NCBI RefSeq assembly: GCF_000338275.1
Contig: NZ_ANMR01000022.1
Coordinates: forward strand, 62,001 to 126,000
Reading direction: 5' to 3'
Length of the DNA stretch: 64,000 nt
Origin: Staphylococcus xylosus NJ
GTDB taxonomy: Bacteria; Bacillota; Bacilli; Staphylococcales; Staphylococcaceae
Below the pieces are notes generated by a model that did no database searches, was not told the origin of the DNA, and saw nothing but the letters and a program-made list of their open reading frames with translations. Every line of letters starts with the position of its first letter. Position 1 is the first letter of the stretch. This document shows, in pieces, positions 46,957 to 57,322 of this stretch. The translations under genes were made by a program, and so were the position numbers.

Positions 46957-49140
46957 ATGTACAATCATCTTACAATTATCTTACCTTTTTATAACAACGA
47001 AGCACACCTCAAACAATGCCTAGAAAGCCTTATTAATCAGACAAATCAATACTTTGAATTAATATTAGTTAATGACGGCGCACAAGATCTATCTGAACAG
47101 TATTTATTTGAAAAACTAGAAAATTATTCAAAACAGCCTAAATATATTAAATTAGATAAAAATCATGGTCATGCCTATGCACGAAATAAGGGAATCTCTC
47201 ATGTTGAAACACCCTATTTTATGTTTGTAGATGCTGATGATATCATCACGCCTTATACCATTGAAGTATACTTAAAGTATCTCAAACAGCAAGATGCAGT
47301 TATTTCGAAAATACAAGACTTTTCTTTAAATATACCTAATTCTTATCTTGATGAAGATCTAATTGTTCATTACAAACAGATTGATAAACATCCAGACGCT
47401 TTACTAAAACAAGATTCAATCAGTAATATCATATTCAAAACGAGTATTGTACAAAATCAGCATATAAAGCTTAATGAAAAGCTAAATATTTACGCTGATT
47501 GGTCATTCATTTTAGAATATAACAATTATGCAGAATCATTTGTTCATATTGAAGGCATACCCTTTTACTTTTGTGGAGAGGTTTACGATCCTTTTAAAAC
47601 TAAAAAGTTGAGAGCCCAACCGTTTGAATCTATATTTCCAGACTATATAGATGCCTTTAAAGATGCTATTCAACGCGTTAATAAGCTCAATAACCGAAAA
47701 TCATTACGAAAATTCATAATACAACACATGGTAGACAAACTGCATTTTTGGTTTGAACCAAATAATCAAAATAATGCTGCTCAATATCAATTCGCTAGCA
47801 AAATGTTAGCCGATATCATACCGATAATCAAACCAGCATTAAAGTCAGAATCATCTTTATTTAATTTAGAATTGCGATTTATTCAATTTGGCTTTACGCA
47901 ACTTGCCATCAAACTTAATTACAAAAGGTATCGTTTACGCTTTTATAAAGCAATTTTGCTGAATAAACCGAATAAACATTATGCTAAGTATGTCTTGTTT
48001 AATAAAAATTCTGATGTGTCACATCGAACTGTAGTATTCGAATCGTTCGGTGGTAGTAGTTATAATGACAGCCCTAAATATATTTATGAGTATATGAAAG
48101 TACACTACCCAAACTTTCATTATTATTGGGTGTTTAGAGATACTGAAAACATAGAGGTACCAGAAGGTGTTAAGCCTATACAAAAACAAAGTGCTGCATA
48201 CTACAATATTTATAAACAAGCGCACGTTTGGGTCTCTAACGCACGATTACCATTATTTATTAAAAAGAAAAGCAACCAACTCTATATTCAAGTTTGGCAT
48301 GGTACACCTTTAAAATTTTTAGCAAATGATATGACAGTAGTTCGCATGCCTAATACAACAACTGCCACATATAAGAAGTATTTTTATGAGTCTACACGTC
48401 GTTGGGATTATTTAGTATCATCGAATGCTTATTCCACTACTATATTTCAATCAGCTTTTTGGATGGCACGTAATCAAATTTTGGAAATTGGTTACCCTAG
48501 AAACGATTTACTCATCAACCATCAACATGATCAAGAACTACATCATAAAATTAAAGATAAATTAGGAATCTCTTCCGATAAAAAAGTAATTTTATACGCG
48601 CCAACTTGGAGAGATGATGAATACAGTACAGAAAATAAATATATATCTAATTTAAAAATAGATATCGATCTACTTCGAAATCGCTTAGGGGATAAGTATG
48701 TAGTTTTATTCCGAATGCATTATTTAATTTCTAATGAGCTAGACCTTAGCCAATATACAAATTTTGCTATTGATGTTTCAAAGTATGACGATATTTCGGA
48801 ATTATATCTAATTTCCGATTGCTTAATCACAGATTATTCTTCGGTCATGTTTGATTTTGGTATATTAAAACGTCCTCAGATTTTCTATGCCTATGATATG
48901 GAGAAATACAGTACTGGCTTGAGAGGTTTTTACTTTGATTATCTGAATGACTTACCAGGCCCTGTTTATACAAATACAGAAGATTTAATTGAAGGGTTGG
49001 AAAACATTAAACAAATTGAGCAACAATATCAGCCAAAAATCAATCACTTTTATAATCGTTTCTGTGCAATTGAGGATGGTAAAGCATCGCAATACCTCGG
49101 AGATTTGATTGCAAATAGAATACATAATACAGACATTTAA
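46957..49140 (+). CDS. GT2 glycosyltransferase fused to a CDP-glycerol glycerophosphotransferase
   Basis: The 727-residue protein has a GT-A domain (about 1-230; LTIILPFYNNEAHLKQCLES, NDGAQD, KNHGHAYARNKGI, FVDADDI) joined to a TagF/TarL-type domain (about 360-720; IQVWHGTPLKFLAND, ILYAPTWRDDE, FRMHYL, ITDYSSVMFDF). This fusion should both add a sugar and a polyol phosphate, building a wall polymer with sugar in or on the chain. TGGAGG precedes the ATG. It follows the double-domain gene on the same strand. Confidence 0.87.
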   Translation: MYNHLTIILPFYNNEAHLKQCLESLINQTNQYFELILVNDGAQDLSEQYLFEKLENYSKQPKYIKLDKNHGHAYARNKGISHVETPYFMFVDADDIITPYTIEVYLKYLKQQDAVISKIQDFSLNIPNSYLDEDLIVHYKQIDKHPDALLKQDSISNIIFKTSIVQNQHIKLNEKLNIYADWSFILEYNNYAESFVHIEGIPFYFCGEVYDPFKTKKLRAQPFESIFPDYIDAFKDAIQRVNKLNNRKSLRKFIIQHMVDKLHFWFEPNNQNNAAQYQFASKMLADIIPIIKPALKSESSLFNLELRFIQFGFTQLAIKLNYKRYRLRFYKAILLNKPNKHYAKYVLFNKNSDVSHRTVVFESFGGSSYNDSPKYIYEYMKVHYPNFHYYWVFRDTENIEVPEGVKPIQKQSAAYYNIYKQAHVWVSNARLPLFIKKKSNQLYIQVWHGTPLKFLANDMTVVRMPNTTTATYKKYFYESTRRWDYLVSSNAYSTTIFQSAFWMARNQILEIGYPRNDLLINHQHDQELHHKIKDKLGISSDKKVILYAPTWRDDEYSTENKYISNLKIDIDLLRNRLGDKYVVLFRMHYLISNELDLSQYTNFAIDVSKYDDISELYLISDCLITDYSSVMFDFGILKRPQIFYAYDMEKYSTGLRGFYFDYLNDLPGPVYTNTEDLIEGLENIKQIEQQYQPKINHFYNRFCAIEDGKASQYLGDLIANRIHNTDI

Positions 49141-49558
49141 ATTTTATAAGTAAATAATAATAGAAATAGAAGTTAGTGAAGTATTTATCTTGGAGATTGC
49201 TATATAACAGGAAATCATTTTTTGAATTTTATGCTTGTTATATTAATCCAATCTTATGATAAAAAAAGATTAAGGTTTTAAAAGGATGTATCTAACTATA
49301 GAAATTCTAGAGTTGAATTATTCAATAAATTGGGTAACCCCACTTCACCTTTTCATTCCAGAATCTATTATCTATATAATTAAAAGCTCCGAGACATTTA
49401 TCGATGTCTCGGAACTTTATTTTGTTAGTGATTCTCTAATAATCATTCATTAAATTAATTTAAACAGTTAGACAAATCATTGTAGATAGTACTCGTGAGT
49501 AATTCTAAGTGTAGAATTAAAAACAAACTATATATATCTTTCTAAATTTAGATTGATT
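49141..49558. other. Intergenic region after the teichoic-acid block
   Basis: AT-rich spacer of about 420 bases between convergent genes. It contains the hairpin at 49386-49416 and no supported gene. Confidence 0.5.
49386..49416. terminator. Terminator between convergent genes
   Basis: TCCGAGACAT and ATGTCTCGGA form a perfect 10-base stem followed by a T-rich stretch. It belongs to the GGCCGAGACAT stem-loop family. Confidence 0.8.
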
Positions 49559-50077
49559 TTATTCATTATTATTGATTTGTGCTTGTAGTGATTGTGAATT
49601 AGACTGTGAAATATTGAGTAAATATTTGGACCTTGCCAATGATTGCTTACTATTATTATAGGAAATTCCTATTCGCTTGGAAAGTAAAACTGTAACAAGC
49701 GACCCTAATATCGCTAACACTGTAATTGTGATAAATAATGACACGTTCGCAGTTGGATTAACAAAAAAGATAATCACAGCTATAAGTATAGACACTATAG
49801 CGATACCTATTAATATTAATGTAGCATACATATATTGCGTTGCTTGTTTCAAATCTTTTTGAAATTGTTCTTTGGAACGTCTATAGTAAAGGTTGTTTTT
49901 GTATAATTTCAAATCTCTGTTTGCATCCATCGTTTGCGCAAAATCTGAAACTTCTTTATTTTCATCCTTTTTTAATGCTTCGATGATTGGTTGGTAACCA
50001 AATGTAAGTGCAATTTTTTTCTCTTTTACTGTGCCCTTTGCCAGCCGGTGCAATTCTTCTAATTTTTGTTGGTTCAT
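49559..50077 (-). CDS. Unknown protein with two membrane helices
   Basis: The 172-residue protein has a charged helical N-terminal part (QKLEELHRLAKGTVKEKKI), two membrane helices (about 85-108 and 115-135) and a hydrophilic Asn/Ser/Gln-rich tail. GGGAG eight bases upstream selects ATG 50077. It lies 105 bases after the coiled-coil gene on the same strand and may act with it. I recognise no family. Confidence 0.65.
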   Translation of the reverse strand: MNQQKLEELHRLAKGTVKEKKIALTFGYQPIIEALKKDENKEVSDFAQTMDANRDLKLYKNNLYYRRSKEQFQKDLKQATQYMYATLILIGIAIVSILIAVIIFFVNPTANVSLFITITVLAILGSLVTVLLSKRIGISYNNSKQSLARSKYLLNISQSNSQSLQAQINNNE

Positions 50078-50182
50078 TGTGTCCACTCCCGTATTGTTTA
50101 GTATTGATCTGTGTTATTAAGCCAACTCTCACTTTTCCATTGAGTCTGCTATTTTGTTAACAATAGGTGCTTCTAAACATCA

Positions 50183-52102
50183 TCATTTATTTTTTGATAA
50201 TTCTGTTTTTTGTGAGTTTTGAACTTGAGTTTGCGTCTCCGTGTTATTATCTTGTTTTTCTTGGCTATTGGCTACATGACTGCCAAATAAAGTACCTGAA
50301 CCTAGCACAGCACATAAAAAGAGCCCACCTAACCAAGTAAAGAATGTTGGTTTTTTTCTTCGTTCATAGCGTTTTGCTTTTTCAGCATCATCATCTAATA
50401 AATTACCTACATCGATGTTCTGCGGTCCAGCAACCTTACTGAAATTTGATTGATTTGACTCAATATTTGAAAAACTTAGAGCTTGTTGTTTAATTTCCAT
50501 AGCACGCGCCGAGATACTTAAACTTGTTTGATTACTTTGTTCTAGTTGTTGATTTAATCGATCTAGATGACTTCTATTATTTTGAAGTTCCATTTCTTTA
50601 GAACGGATCGATTCATCTTTATCTGCGCTTTCTCTTTTTGATTTTTCTAATTCTACTCTTAACCAATTAATTTCATCTGTCATTTGTGAGTCTTTTAATT
50701 CATAATCAGTTACTTTTTGATTCACTGCTAAATCTAAACGTTCATTAAATGTTGCTTCATTATGAATTAAATCTTGTTCTAACTTACTAATTTCTCCTCT
50801 AAGTTTGTCGACGTCTTCACTTCTTTTTTGGACTAATGTTTCCACATCTTTTTCCATAATATTTTGAAGTTCCGACTTTTTAGTAGCTATAGTCTCTTGA
50901 TGATGTTGAACGATGTCATCGACAATTTTAGTAATATGCAAATCATAGTCATTTTTTACATTGGCATCTAATACTTTAATTTGGTTATTATAAGCATTTT
51001 TGGCTTTATCTGATAATGTCTTCTCATATTCACGAATACGATTTGTTAAAATCGGTCTTTCTTCTCTTTCTATTCTTTCTTCCATATCTCTACGTGCTTT
51101 TTCGCTACGCTCATTTTTACTTGTTTCAAAATCTTTTTCTAATTTTTTAGTTTGTTCTTCAACTTTCTTTGGAATAACACCTAAATCTTCTTGTAATTTA
51201 CTTTCAATTTGTGTGTATGTTCTATAATACTGAGAATCATTTGATTTATAATTACGCATTTTATCTGCTTCAATACTTTTACTCCACAAATCATTAACAA
51301 GTTGATTAAAGATGCTGTTTATAATATCTTCTCTCTTTTTTTCTAAAACTGCTAATTTATCATTTTTTGCTTTGTTAAAGTCATCTTCAGTTAATTGTTC
51401 AAGCTTTCGGTAAGTAGGTAATATTTCTTCATTATAACCTTTATCATCGACAATACTTCTAAATTCTAAATTTTCATCATCTAAATATACTTTATCTATA
51501 AGTGAATCCAATGTGTTATATAGGTTGCTTTTTAAAAATTGGATATCTGAAGACTCTTCATTTTTATTAATAGATATAACTTGTTTTTTCTTATTTTCGT
51601 TAAACAATTTTTTCTTAGCTCCATTTTTATTTTGAATTTGTTCTATAATTGCGTCTTTTAATGGTTGTAATGTTTCAAATTTTAAACCTTTACTTAAATC
51701 AGAAATATCAAAGCTAGTAATATTAATTTCTTTTAAAATATCATTATTTATAACTTTTAATTTGGACTCATTTTTTTGAGGCATATAAAGTCTTAAACCA
51801 AAATTACAGTCAGGACGTTTAGTCTCTTTAATATTATGTAAAGAAGTTAAGTCTGTAACACAATATTCTCGATCTTCAAATATTTTGAATGGCTCATTTT
51901 CATCATTATGATCTATCGTCACATCAAAAGATTGCACAATTTTAGAGGAACCTAAGATTTGTTTAAAACAATCAACAGCATTCCCCTTAGAATCTCCTTT
52001 TCTCAATACTGGGGCAACGATTGGAACAATATATATTTCGCTTTCTCCTGCAAGTACATGGTCTATTTCTAAAGAACTAATATCTAAAACGTTATTGCTC
52101 AT
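50183..52102 (-). CDS. Long coiled-coil protein with a C-terminal membrane anchor, function unknown
   Basis: The 639-residue protein has an N-terminal folded region (about 1-180), a long charged region strongly predicted by eye as coiled coil (about 235-540; heptad-rich runs such as DKLRGEISKLEQDLIHNEAT), a basic patch KRYERRKKP and a single membrane helix (about 590-612). A Gln/Asn/Thr-rich tail follows. This shape suits a membrane-tethered scaffold with most of the protein inside the cell. GGAAGGATGAC precedes the ATG. No homologue is recognised. Confidence 0.7.
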   Translation of the reverse strand: MSNNVLDISSLEIDHVLAGESEIYIVPIVAPVLRKGDSKGNAVDCFKQILGSSKIVQSFDVTIDHNDENEPFKIFEDREYCVTDLTSLHNIKETKRPDCNFGLRLYMPQKNESKLKVINNDILKEINITSFDISDLSKGLKFETLQPLKDAIIEQIQNKNGAKKKLFNENKKKQVISINKNEESSDIQFLKSNLYNTLDSLIDKVYLDDENLEFRSIVDDKGYNEEILPTYRKLEQLTEDDFNKAKNDKLAVLEKKREDIINSIFNQLVNDLWSKSIEADKMRNYKSNDSQYYRTYTQIESKLQEDLGVIPKKVEEQTKKLEKDFETSKNERSEKARRDMEERIEREERPILTNRIREYEKTLSDKAKNAYNNQIKVLDANVKNDYDLHITKIVDDIVQHHQETIATKKSELQNIMEKDVETLVQKRSEDVDKLRGEISKLEQDLIHNEATFNERLDLAVNQKVTDYELKDSQMTDEINWLRVELEKSKRESADKDESIRSKEMELQNNRSHLDRLNQQLEQSNQTSLSISARAMEIKQQALSFSNIESNQSNFSKVAGPQNIDVGNLLDDDAEKAKRYERRKKPTFFTWLGGLFLCAVLGSGTLFGSHVANSQEKQDNNTETQTQVQNSQKTELSKNK

Positions 52103-52590
52103 TACATGTCATCCTTCCATTCGAGTTATTGTTTAAAAAGTATTTTCATTTTATGCTTAATCGATAGTCAAGAAGTCATAAAATAATATTTCTTCCTGCG
52201 CAATGAAATAATATCAAAAAACAAACTTATTTATTTTTTAACATGTTACACAGTAAATTATTATTGCTTATCATATTTAGATGATAACATATTAATTAAA
52301 GTTGTAATATTAATATTTTAAATAAAAACACGTATTTTAATTATTAATTCGAGTATTTTGTATTTGTTTTTATACAATATACGGAATATAAATATTTTTT
52401 TGTGATATGAAATATTAACAGTGATGTGTAAAAATTTATCAGCATAAAAATTTTATATGAACTCCATCCAAATACTTCATTAATTATAGAAATGTTTATG
52501 TTACGCAGCATTTTCCAGGAAATATTAGCTAATGTTTTAGTTTGATTTTACAACAATAAGTGAAGCCTTATTCTAAAACATAAAAATAGA
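52103..52590. other. Long AT-rich intergenic region downstream of the NRPS gene
   Basis: About 490 very AT-rich bases between the coiled-coil gene and the terminator hairpin. I looked on the minus strand for leftover adenylation-domain coding after the NRPS stop and saw none. Confidence 0.5.
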
Positions 52591-52624
52591 AAGTCCGAGA
52601 CATTACTTTATGTCCCGGACTTTT
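52591..52624 (-). terminator. Terminator after the NRPS gene
   Basis: AAGTCCGAGACAT and ATGTCCCGGACTT make a 13-base stem with one G-U pair. It is another member of the GGCCGAGACAT family and lies 77 bases after the NRPS stop. Confidence 0.8.
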
Positions 52625-52700
52625 AGCGTTTTACATCAACTTTTCTTAATGAGGAATTGATATCAAACACAGTTCTGATAAGTTTTATTTAATTAATCTT

Positions 52701-55700
52701 TCACTCTATTTCACTTATTTTTTGTTCTGGATATTTTGTAACACTATCCAATATGTTTATAAATCTATCCAACATACGTTGAATTGTTGATGAAGAAAAT
52801 AATTCACTCGCATATTTTAAAGACACTTTGTAAACTTCGTCCCCTTCTATCATCATGTGTAAATCAAATTTTATATTTGTATCGATAGTTTCTTTAAGTT
52901 CAATTTCCCAACCATCTACGTTCAATAATTGATCATTAATATTTTGGAATGCAAAAGTTACATCATGCAATGTATTACGAGTTAAATTATATTTTTCTAC
53001 AATTTCTTCTTTCAAATATTCAATAGGATAATCTTGGTTATCTAAAGCTTTCAACGATAGCTCAGTAATTTCTGTTAATAATTGATTAAATGATTTATTA
53101 CCTTCTGGAAAACCACGTAATGCAAGTCTATTAAAAAACGCACCGACAACTTCTTCAGTATCTTTTTGTGTACGTCCTGAAACGGGGCTACCGATTACTA
53201 CATCTTCTTGATTAGTATACTTATTCATCAATATCATTAATGATGTTAATAAGATTGTATAATCGGTGCTAGCAGTCGCTTGTGCAAGTTTATCTATTGC
53301 TTTTTTAGTTTCATTAGGCATGTTCACAGTAATTGTTTTACCTTCAAAAGTTTGTTGTTTAGGTCTTGGATAGTCCAAAGGTAAATCTAAAATAGGAAGT
53401 TTATCTTCAAACTGTGACAACCAAAATGTACGTTGCTTGCTTAAATCATAATTTTTAATCCATTCACTATAGTCTTTATACTGTAACTTCGTCTCACCTA
53501 AAGTATGCCCTTGATATAATTTTGAAAATTCGCCAATAATATGATAAATCGACGCACCGTCTGAAATGATATGATGAATATCGAATAATAATATATAACG
53601 CTGTTTATCAAATTTTACTATTTTAACTCTTAACAACGGTGCAATTTTTAAATTGAATGGTTTTACAAAATCTTGTAAAAGTATATCATAATCAATATTT
53701 GATTTTTCTTCATAGTCTACACAAATTTGTATGTCATCTTCAATTATCTGAACAGTTTCTCCATCAATTGTTTCAAAACGCGTTCTTAATACCTCATGTC
53801 GATTAACTAAAGTTTGAAAAGCATTCTGTATGCTTTTTATATCTATATCACCTTTTATTTCAAAAGCTCCAGGCATGTTATATGATGTTGTTTGTTTACC
53901 AGCAATCTTATTCAATGTATATATATGCTGTTGCATCGGAGATATAGAATAAAATGATTTATCATCAGCTTTTGGTATTTTTCGTAAATTTTTGTATTTA
54001 TTACTTTCCTTTATAATTTTAGCCAATTGTATAACTGTTGGTTTTTCAAAAATATCAGTAACTGGTATACGGACACCGCTTTTATGTTCTATTTCATTTA
54101 TAATTCCCAAAGCATTAAGTGAGTGGCCACCAATTTCAAAGAAATTATCATTCGTGCCAACACTTTCAATATTCAATATATTCTCAAATATTTGAGTGAT
54201 CATTACTTCTGTGTCATCTTTAGGAGCAACATATACTTTGCTTTTAACTTTAATTTCAGGCAGTTGACTTTTATTTAATTTACCATTGTCTGTGACTGGT
54301 ATTTTGTCTATTTGAGTTATATATGTTGGAAGCATATAACTTGGTAATTTTTCGCTTAAATCTCTTCTGATATTTTCACAGTTTAGTTGCTCATCTGAGA
54401 CTAGGTAAGCACACAGCGCTATATCTCCCTCTCCCATTGATTTGGCAATAACAGCAACATCTGTAAGTTTTTCATTCTTACGTAAAGTACTTTCTATTTC
54501 ACCAAGTTCAATGCGATAACCACGTATTTTTACTTGATCATCGATACGCCCTAAACATATAATATTACCATCTTCCTGCCATTTTGCTAAATCACCGGTA
54601 CGATATAATTTTCCTTCACCGAATGGATTATCAATAAACTTTTCTTTTGTCAATTGAGGTCGATTTAAATAACCATCAGTTACGCCTGCTCCCCCGATAC
54701 AAAGTTCTCCTTGAGTACCAATACCCATGAGGTTATTGTCTTCATCCATAATATACGCTTGTGTATTCGCAATAGGTTGACCAATAGGTACAGTTTCATA
54801 GGTAACATTATTTTCAAAACTAAAGTTCGTCACATCAATAGTAGTTTCAGTGGGACCATAAACGTTGATTAGTTGTGTATTATTCACCTTACCAATCCAT
54901 TTACTAAATTGATTAACTAACTCTGGCTTCACTGCTTCGCCTCCAACTAAGACATACCTTAAGCTAGCAAGTAAGTTCGATTGTTTAGTTAACTGAATAT
55001 AATGAATAAATGGGTTAAACATAGAAGGTACAAAGACAGCTATCGACACTTTAGATGTGTGAATTAATGATGTGATTACTTCTGAGTTACCTTCTTTACC
55101 CGAAGGTAACAATGTGGCTTGTGCACCAACCATAGCCCATCCAAATAATTCCCAAATTGACGGATCAAATGTAAATGGCATTTTAAATAATATATTATCT
55201 TTACTACTAATACCAAATCTCTTAATTCTTCTATTAAGATTATTCATAACACCTTTAGAAGTTATCTTAACACCCTTAGGTTTACCTGTAGTGCCAGAAG
55301 TATAAATAATACATATCAAGTCAGATATACTTGTAACATGCGATAAATTCTTTGTGGGTTGTATTGATATACTTTTATTCTCCATTAAATTTATAACCGA
55401 TTGATTAAATTCAATAGAAGTGCCTAAAGCTCTATCTGTTAATAGTGTATTGGGTTTACTGTCTCTTAAAATATAATTGATGCGCTCGCTCGGATATTCT
55501 GGATCAATTGGAACATAGGCGCCACCCGCTTTTAAAACACCATATATCCCAACTATCATTTCCAAATTACGGTTTGTCATTACACCTACTAAGCTATTCG
55601 GTTTGACGCCATTGCGTCGTAATTGATGCGCGACTTGATTTGCTTTAGCGTTCAATGTTTGGTAAGTAAGACTTTCACCTTCGTAAGTAACTGCCTTATT

Positions 55701-57077
55701 ATTTGGCGTTTTTTTCACTTGGCTTTCAAAAATCTCTACAAAGGTTTTCGTGTTACCCATACTTACTTGTGTATTATTAAAGTCATGTAAAATAAGCGTC
55801 TTTTCTTCTTCAGTAATAGTCTCAATTTCACTAATTTTTCGTTGCGGATTCTCTAATATTATGTTTAAAATTTTCATAATATTTGAATGTAAATTTGCAA
55901 CTTCTTTTTCACTTACGACATCTAACTGGTAATCATAATCTATTTCTAGACTCTCTTCTCCATCTCTATTGCTTATATTTAAACCTAACGGTACATTTGT
56001 TGTACCAGGGTCTAACCATTCTTCTGAGTATCCTTTTTTTATAAAATCTGGATTATGCTGAGTATTTTGAAATGATACTACAAAGTCTAGTAAACCTTTT
56101 GCATTTTTGCTATGTTCCACTATATAACTGTTTGGATATTTTCTATGTTTCAACAACTTGAATGTTTCTTTTTTCATTAACTTTAAAAATTCATTAATAG
56201 ATAATTTTTTATCCATTTCCACTATTATAGGCAACACTCTTGAATAGACTCCTGTCACTTGCTTTTCAAATTGCGTATTTCTATTGTGTAATATCAATCC
56301 AATCGAATTCTTATTTATTGAATTTTTTTTATACTTTAAAATCAACATAGCTGCAGAAAACAAATTGCTAATACTTAATTGGTTACTTTTACAAAATTCC
56401 ATAATTTTCTGTGTGTATATGTTTGGAAGTTTATAATTCAGCCTATTCCCCTGGCCACTGTTATTCCTTTTATTTTCAAACAACTCGTTATTTTCTAAAT
56501 TTTCTACTTTTTTAATCCAAAATTGTTTATCTTTTTCGAATCTAGATGAATTTTTATAATTTATTTCTTCTTCCACGTGATCTAAATACGTATATTCAAA
56601 ATCCTCTTCCTTTTTTCCGTAAATTAATGATTCACATAATGTATTCCCCGCTATAGTCATACTCCAGCCATCTGAAATAATATGATGTTGCAATAGTAAT
56701 ATTCCAATATCTCCACTAGGCTGTGTTAAAATTACAAATTTAAATAATTCGCTATTAAGGGCAAATATATTTGATTCTATCTGTGTAGTAATCCATTCAT
56801 CATAATCCTTTTTATTATTATAAAAATCAATGTAATTAAATTGTTTTCTTTTATATTCATCTATATATTGCTTATACTCTGTGTTTTGTTTTTTGACTTT
56901 AATTCGATAACTCTCATGTCTTTTTATTAAATTGTTTAATGCTTCATTAATCTCTTGTATTTTAACATTATCTTTAATAGTAACCATTGCTGCTATATTA
57001 TTAATACTAGTATTTTCATAATATTCTTCTAACTGGATAATTTCACTTTGCGCTTCAGATAATATATACTCTCTCAC
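52701..57077 (-). CDS. Single-module nonribosomal peptide synthetase (C-A-T-C)
   Basis: The 1458-residue protein has an N-terminal condensation domain (about 1-430; active site HHIISDG near 130). An adenylation domain follows (about 440-950; YTSGTTGKPKGV, FDPSIWELF, VYGPTETT, YRTGDLAKW, GRIDDQVKIRGYRIELGEIE, DNGKLNK), then a thiolation domain with the phosphopantetheine serine in GGHSLNA (near 1005) and a second condensation domain (about 1045-1458; HHIISDG near 1170). By my alignment the specificity residues read D-P-W-V-L-G-V-I-D-K, which I cannot match to an amino acid. There is no thioesterase or reductase domain. The start is GTG, with TATGGAGG seven bases before it. The protein stops at KISEIE, the same motif that joins the first C to A. 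Confidence 0.9.
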   Translation of the reverse strand: MREYILSEAQSEIIQLEEYYENTSINNIAAMVTIKDNVKIQEINEALNNLIKRHESYRIKVKKQNTEYKQYIDEYKRKQFNYIDFYNNKKDYDEWITTQIESNIFALNSELFKFVILTQPSGDIGILLLQHHIISDGWSMTIAGNTLCESLIYGKKEEDFEYTYLDHVEEEINYKNSSRFEKDKQFWIKKVENLENNELFENKRNNSGQGNRLNYKLPNIYTQKIMEFCKSNQLSISNLFSAAMLILKYKKNSINKNSIGLILHNRNTQFEKQVTGVYSRVLPIIVEMDKKLSINEFLKLMKKETFKLLKHRKYPNSYIVEHSKNAKGLLDFVVSFQNTQHNPDFIKKGYSEEWLDPGTTNVPLGLNISNRDGEESLEIDYDYQLDVVSEKEVANLHSNIMKILNIILENPQRKISEIETITEEEKTLILHDFNNTQVSMGNTKTFVEIFESQVKKTPNNKAVTYEGESLTYQTLNAKANQVAHQLRRNGVKPNSLVGVMTNRNLEMIVGIYGVLKAGGAYVPIDPEYPSERINYILRDSKPNTLLTDRALGTSIEFNQSVINLMENKSISIQPTKNLSHVTSISDLICIIYTSGTTGKPKGVKITSKGVMNNLNRRIKRFGISSKDNILFKMPFTFDPSIWELFGWAMVGAQATLLPSGKEGNSEVITSLIHTSKVSIAVFVPSMFNPFIHYIQLTKQSNLLASLRYVLVGGEAVKPELVNQFSKWIGKVNNTQLINVYGPTETTIDVTNFSFENNVTYETVPIGQPIANTQAYIMDEDNNLMGIGTQGELCIGGAGVTDGYLNRPQLTKEKFIDNPFGEGKLYRTGDLAKWQEDGNIICLGRIDDQVKIRGYRIELGEIESTLRKNEKLTDVAVIAKSMGEGDIALCAYLVSDEQLNCENIRRDLSEKLPSYMLPTYITQIDKIPVTDNGKLNKSQLPEIKVKSKVYVAPKDDTEVMITQIFENILNIESVGTNDNFFEIGGHSLNALGIINEIEHKSGVRIPVTDIFEKPTVIQLAKIIKESNKYKNLRKIPKADDKSFYSISPMQQHIYTLNKIAGKQTTSYNMPGAFEIKGDIDIKSIQNAFQTLVNRHEVLRTRFETIDGETVQIIEDDIQICVDYEEKSNIDYDILLQDFVKPFNLKIAPLLRVKIVKFDKQRYILLFDIHHIISDGASIYHIIGEFSKLYQGHTLGETKLQYKDYSEWIKNYDLSKQRTFWLSQFEDKLPILDLPLDYPRPKQQTFEGKTITVNMPNETKKAIDKLAQATASTDYTILLTSLMILMNKYTNQEDVVIGSPVSGRTQKDTEEVVGAFFNRLALRGFPEGNKSFNQLLTEITELSLKALDNQDYPIEYLKEEIVEKYNLTRNTLHDVTFAFQNINDQLLNVDGWEIELKETIDTNIKFDLHMMIEGDEVYKVSLKYASELFSSSTIQRMLDRFINILDSVTKYPEQKISEIE

Positions 57078-57322
57078 TAAATTACCTCCATAATTTTAAT
57101 CGAAGTATATAACATGCAATTACATACATATGCACGTTATTTTATGATGATATTCTTTATAGTTTTTTACTACAATCATATATTCAAATAAGTGTAGTTA
57201 AATAGAACAGAAAAGCATTTATTTTAGCAGATTCTAAAAAATAAATATTTTATATTAACAAAAAATGGCAAGTTTTATTTTAGCTTGGTCTTACTATACA
57301 TCAGGCTGTTTTACTTTTTCTT

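Noticed and set aside
48019..48225. Minus-strand frame inside the GT2-TagF fusion gene
   Set aside because: Shadow of a strongly supported coding sequence; no ribosome binding site and no family match.
55072..55305. Plus-strand frame inside the NRPS adenylation domain
   Set aside because: Antisense shadow of conserved adenylation motifs.
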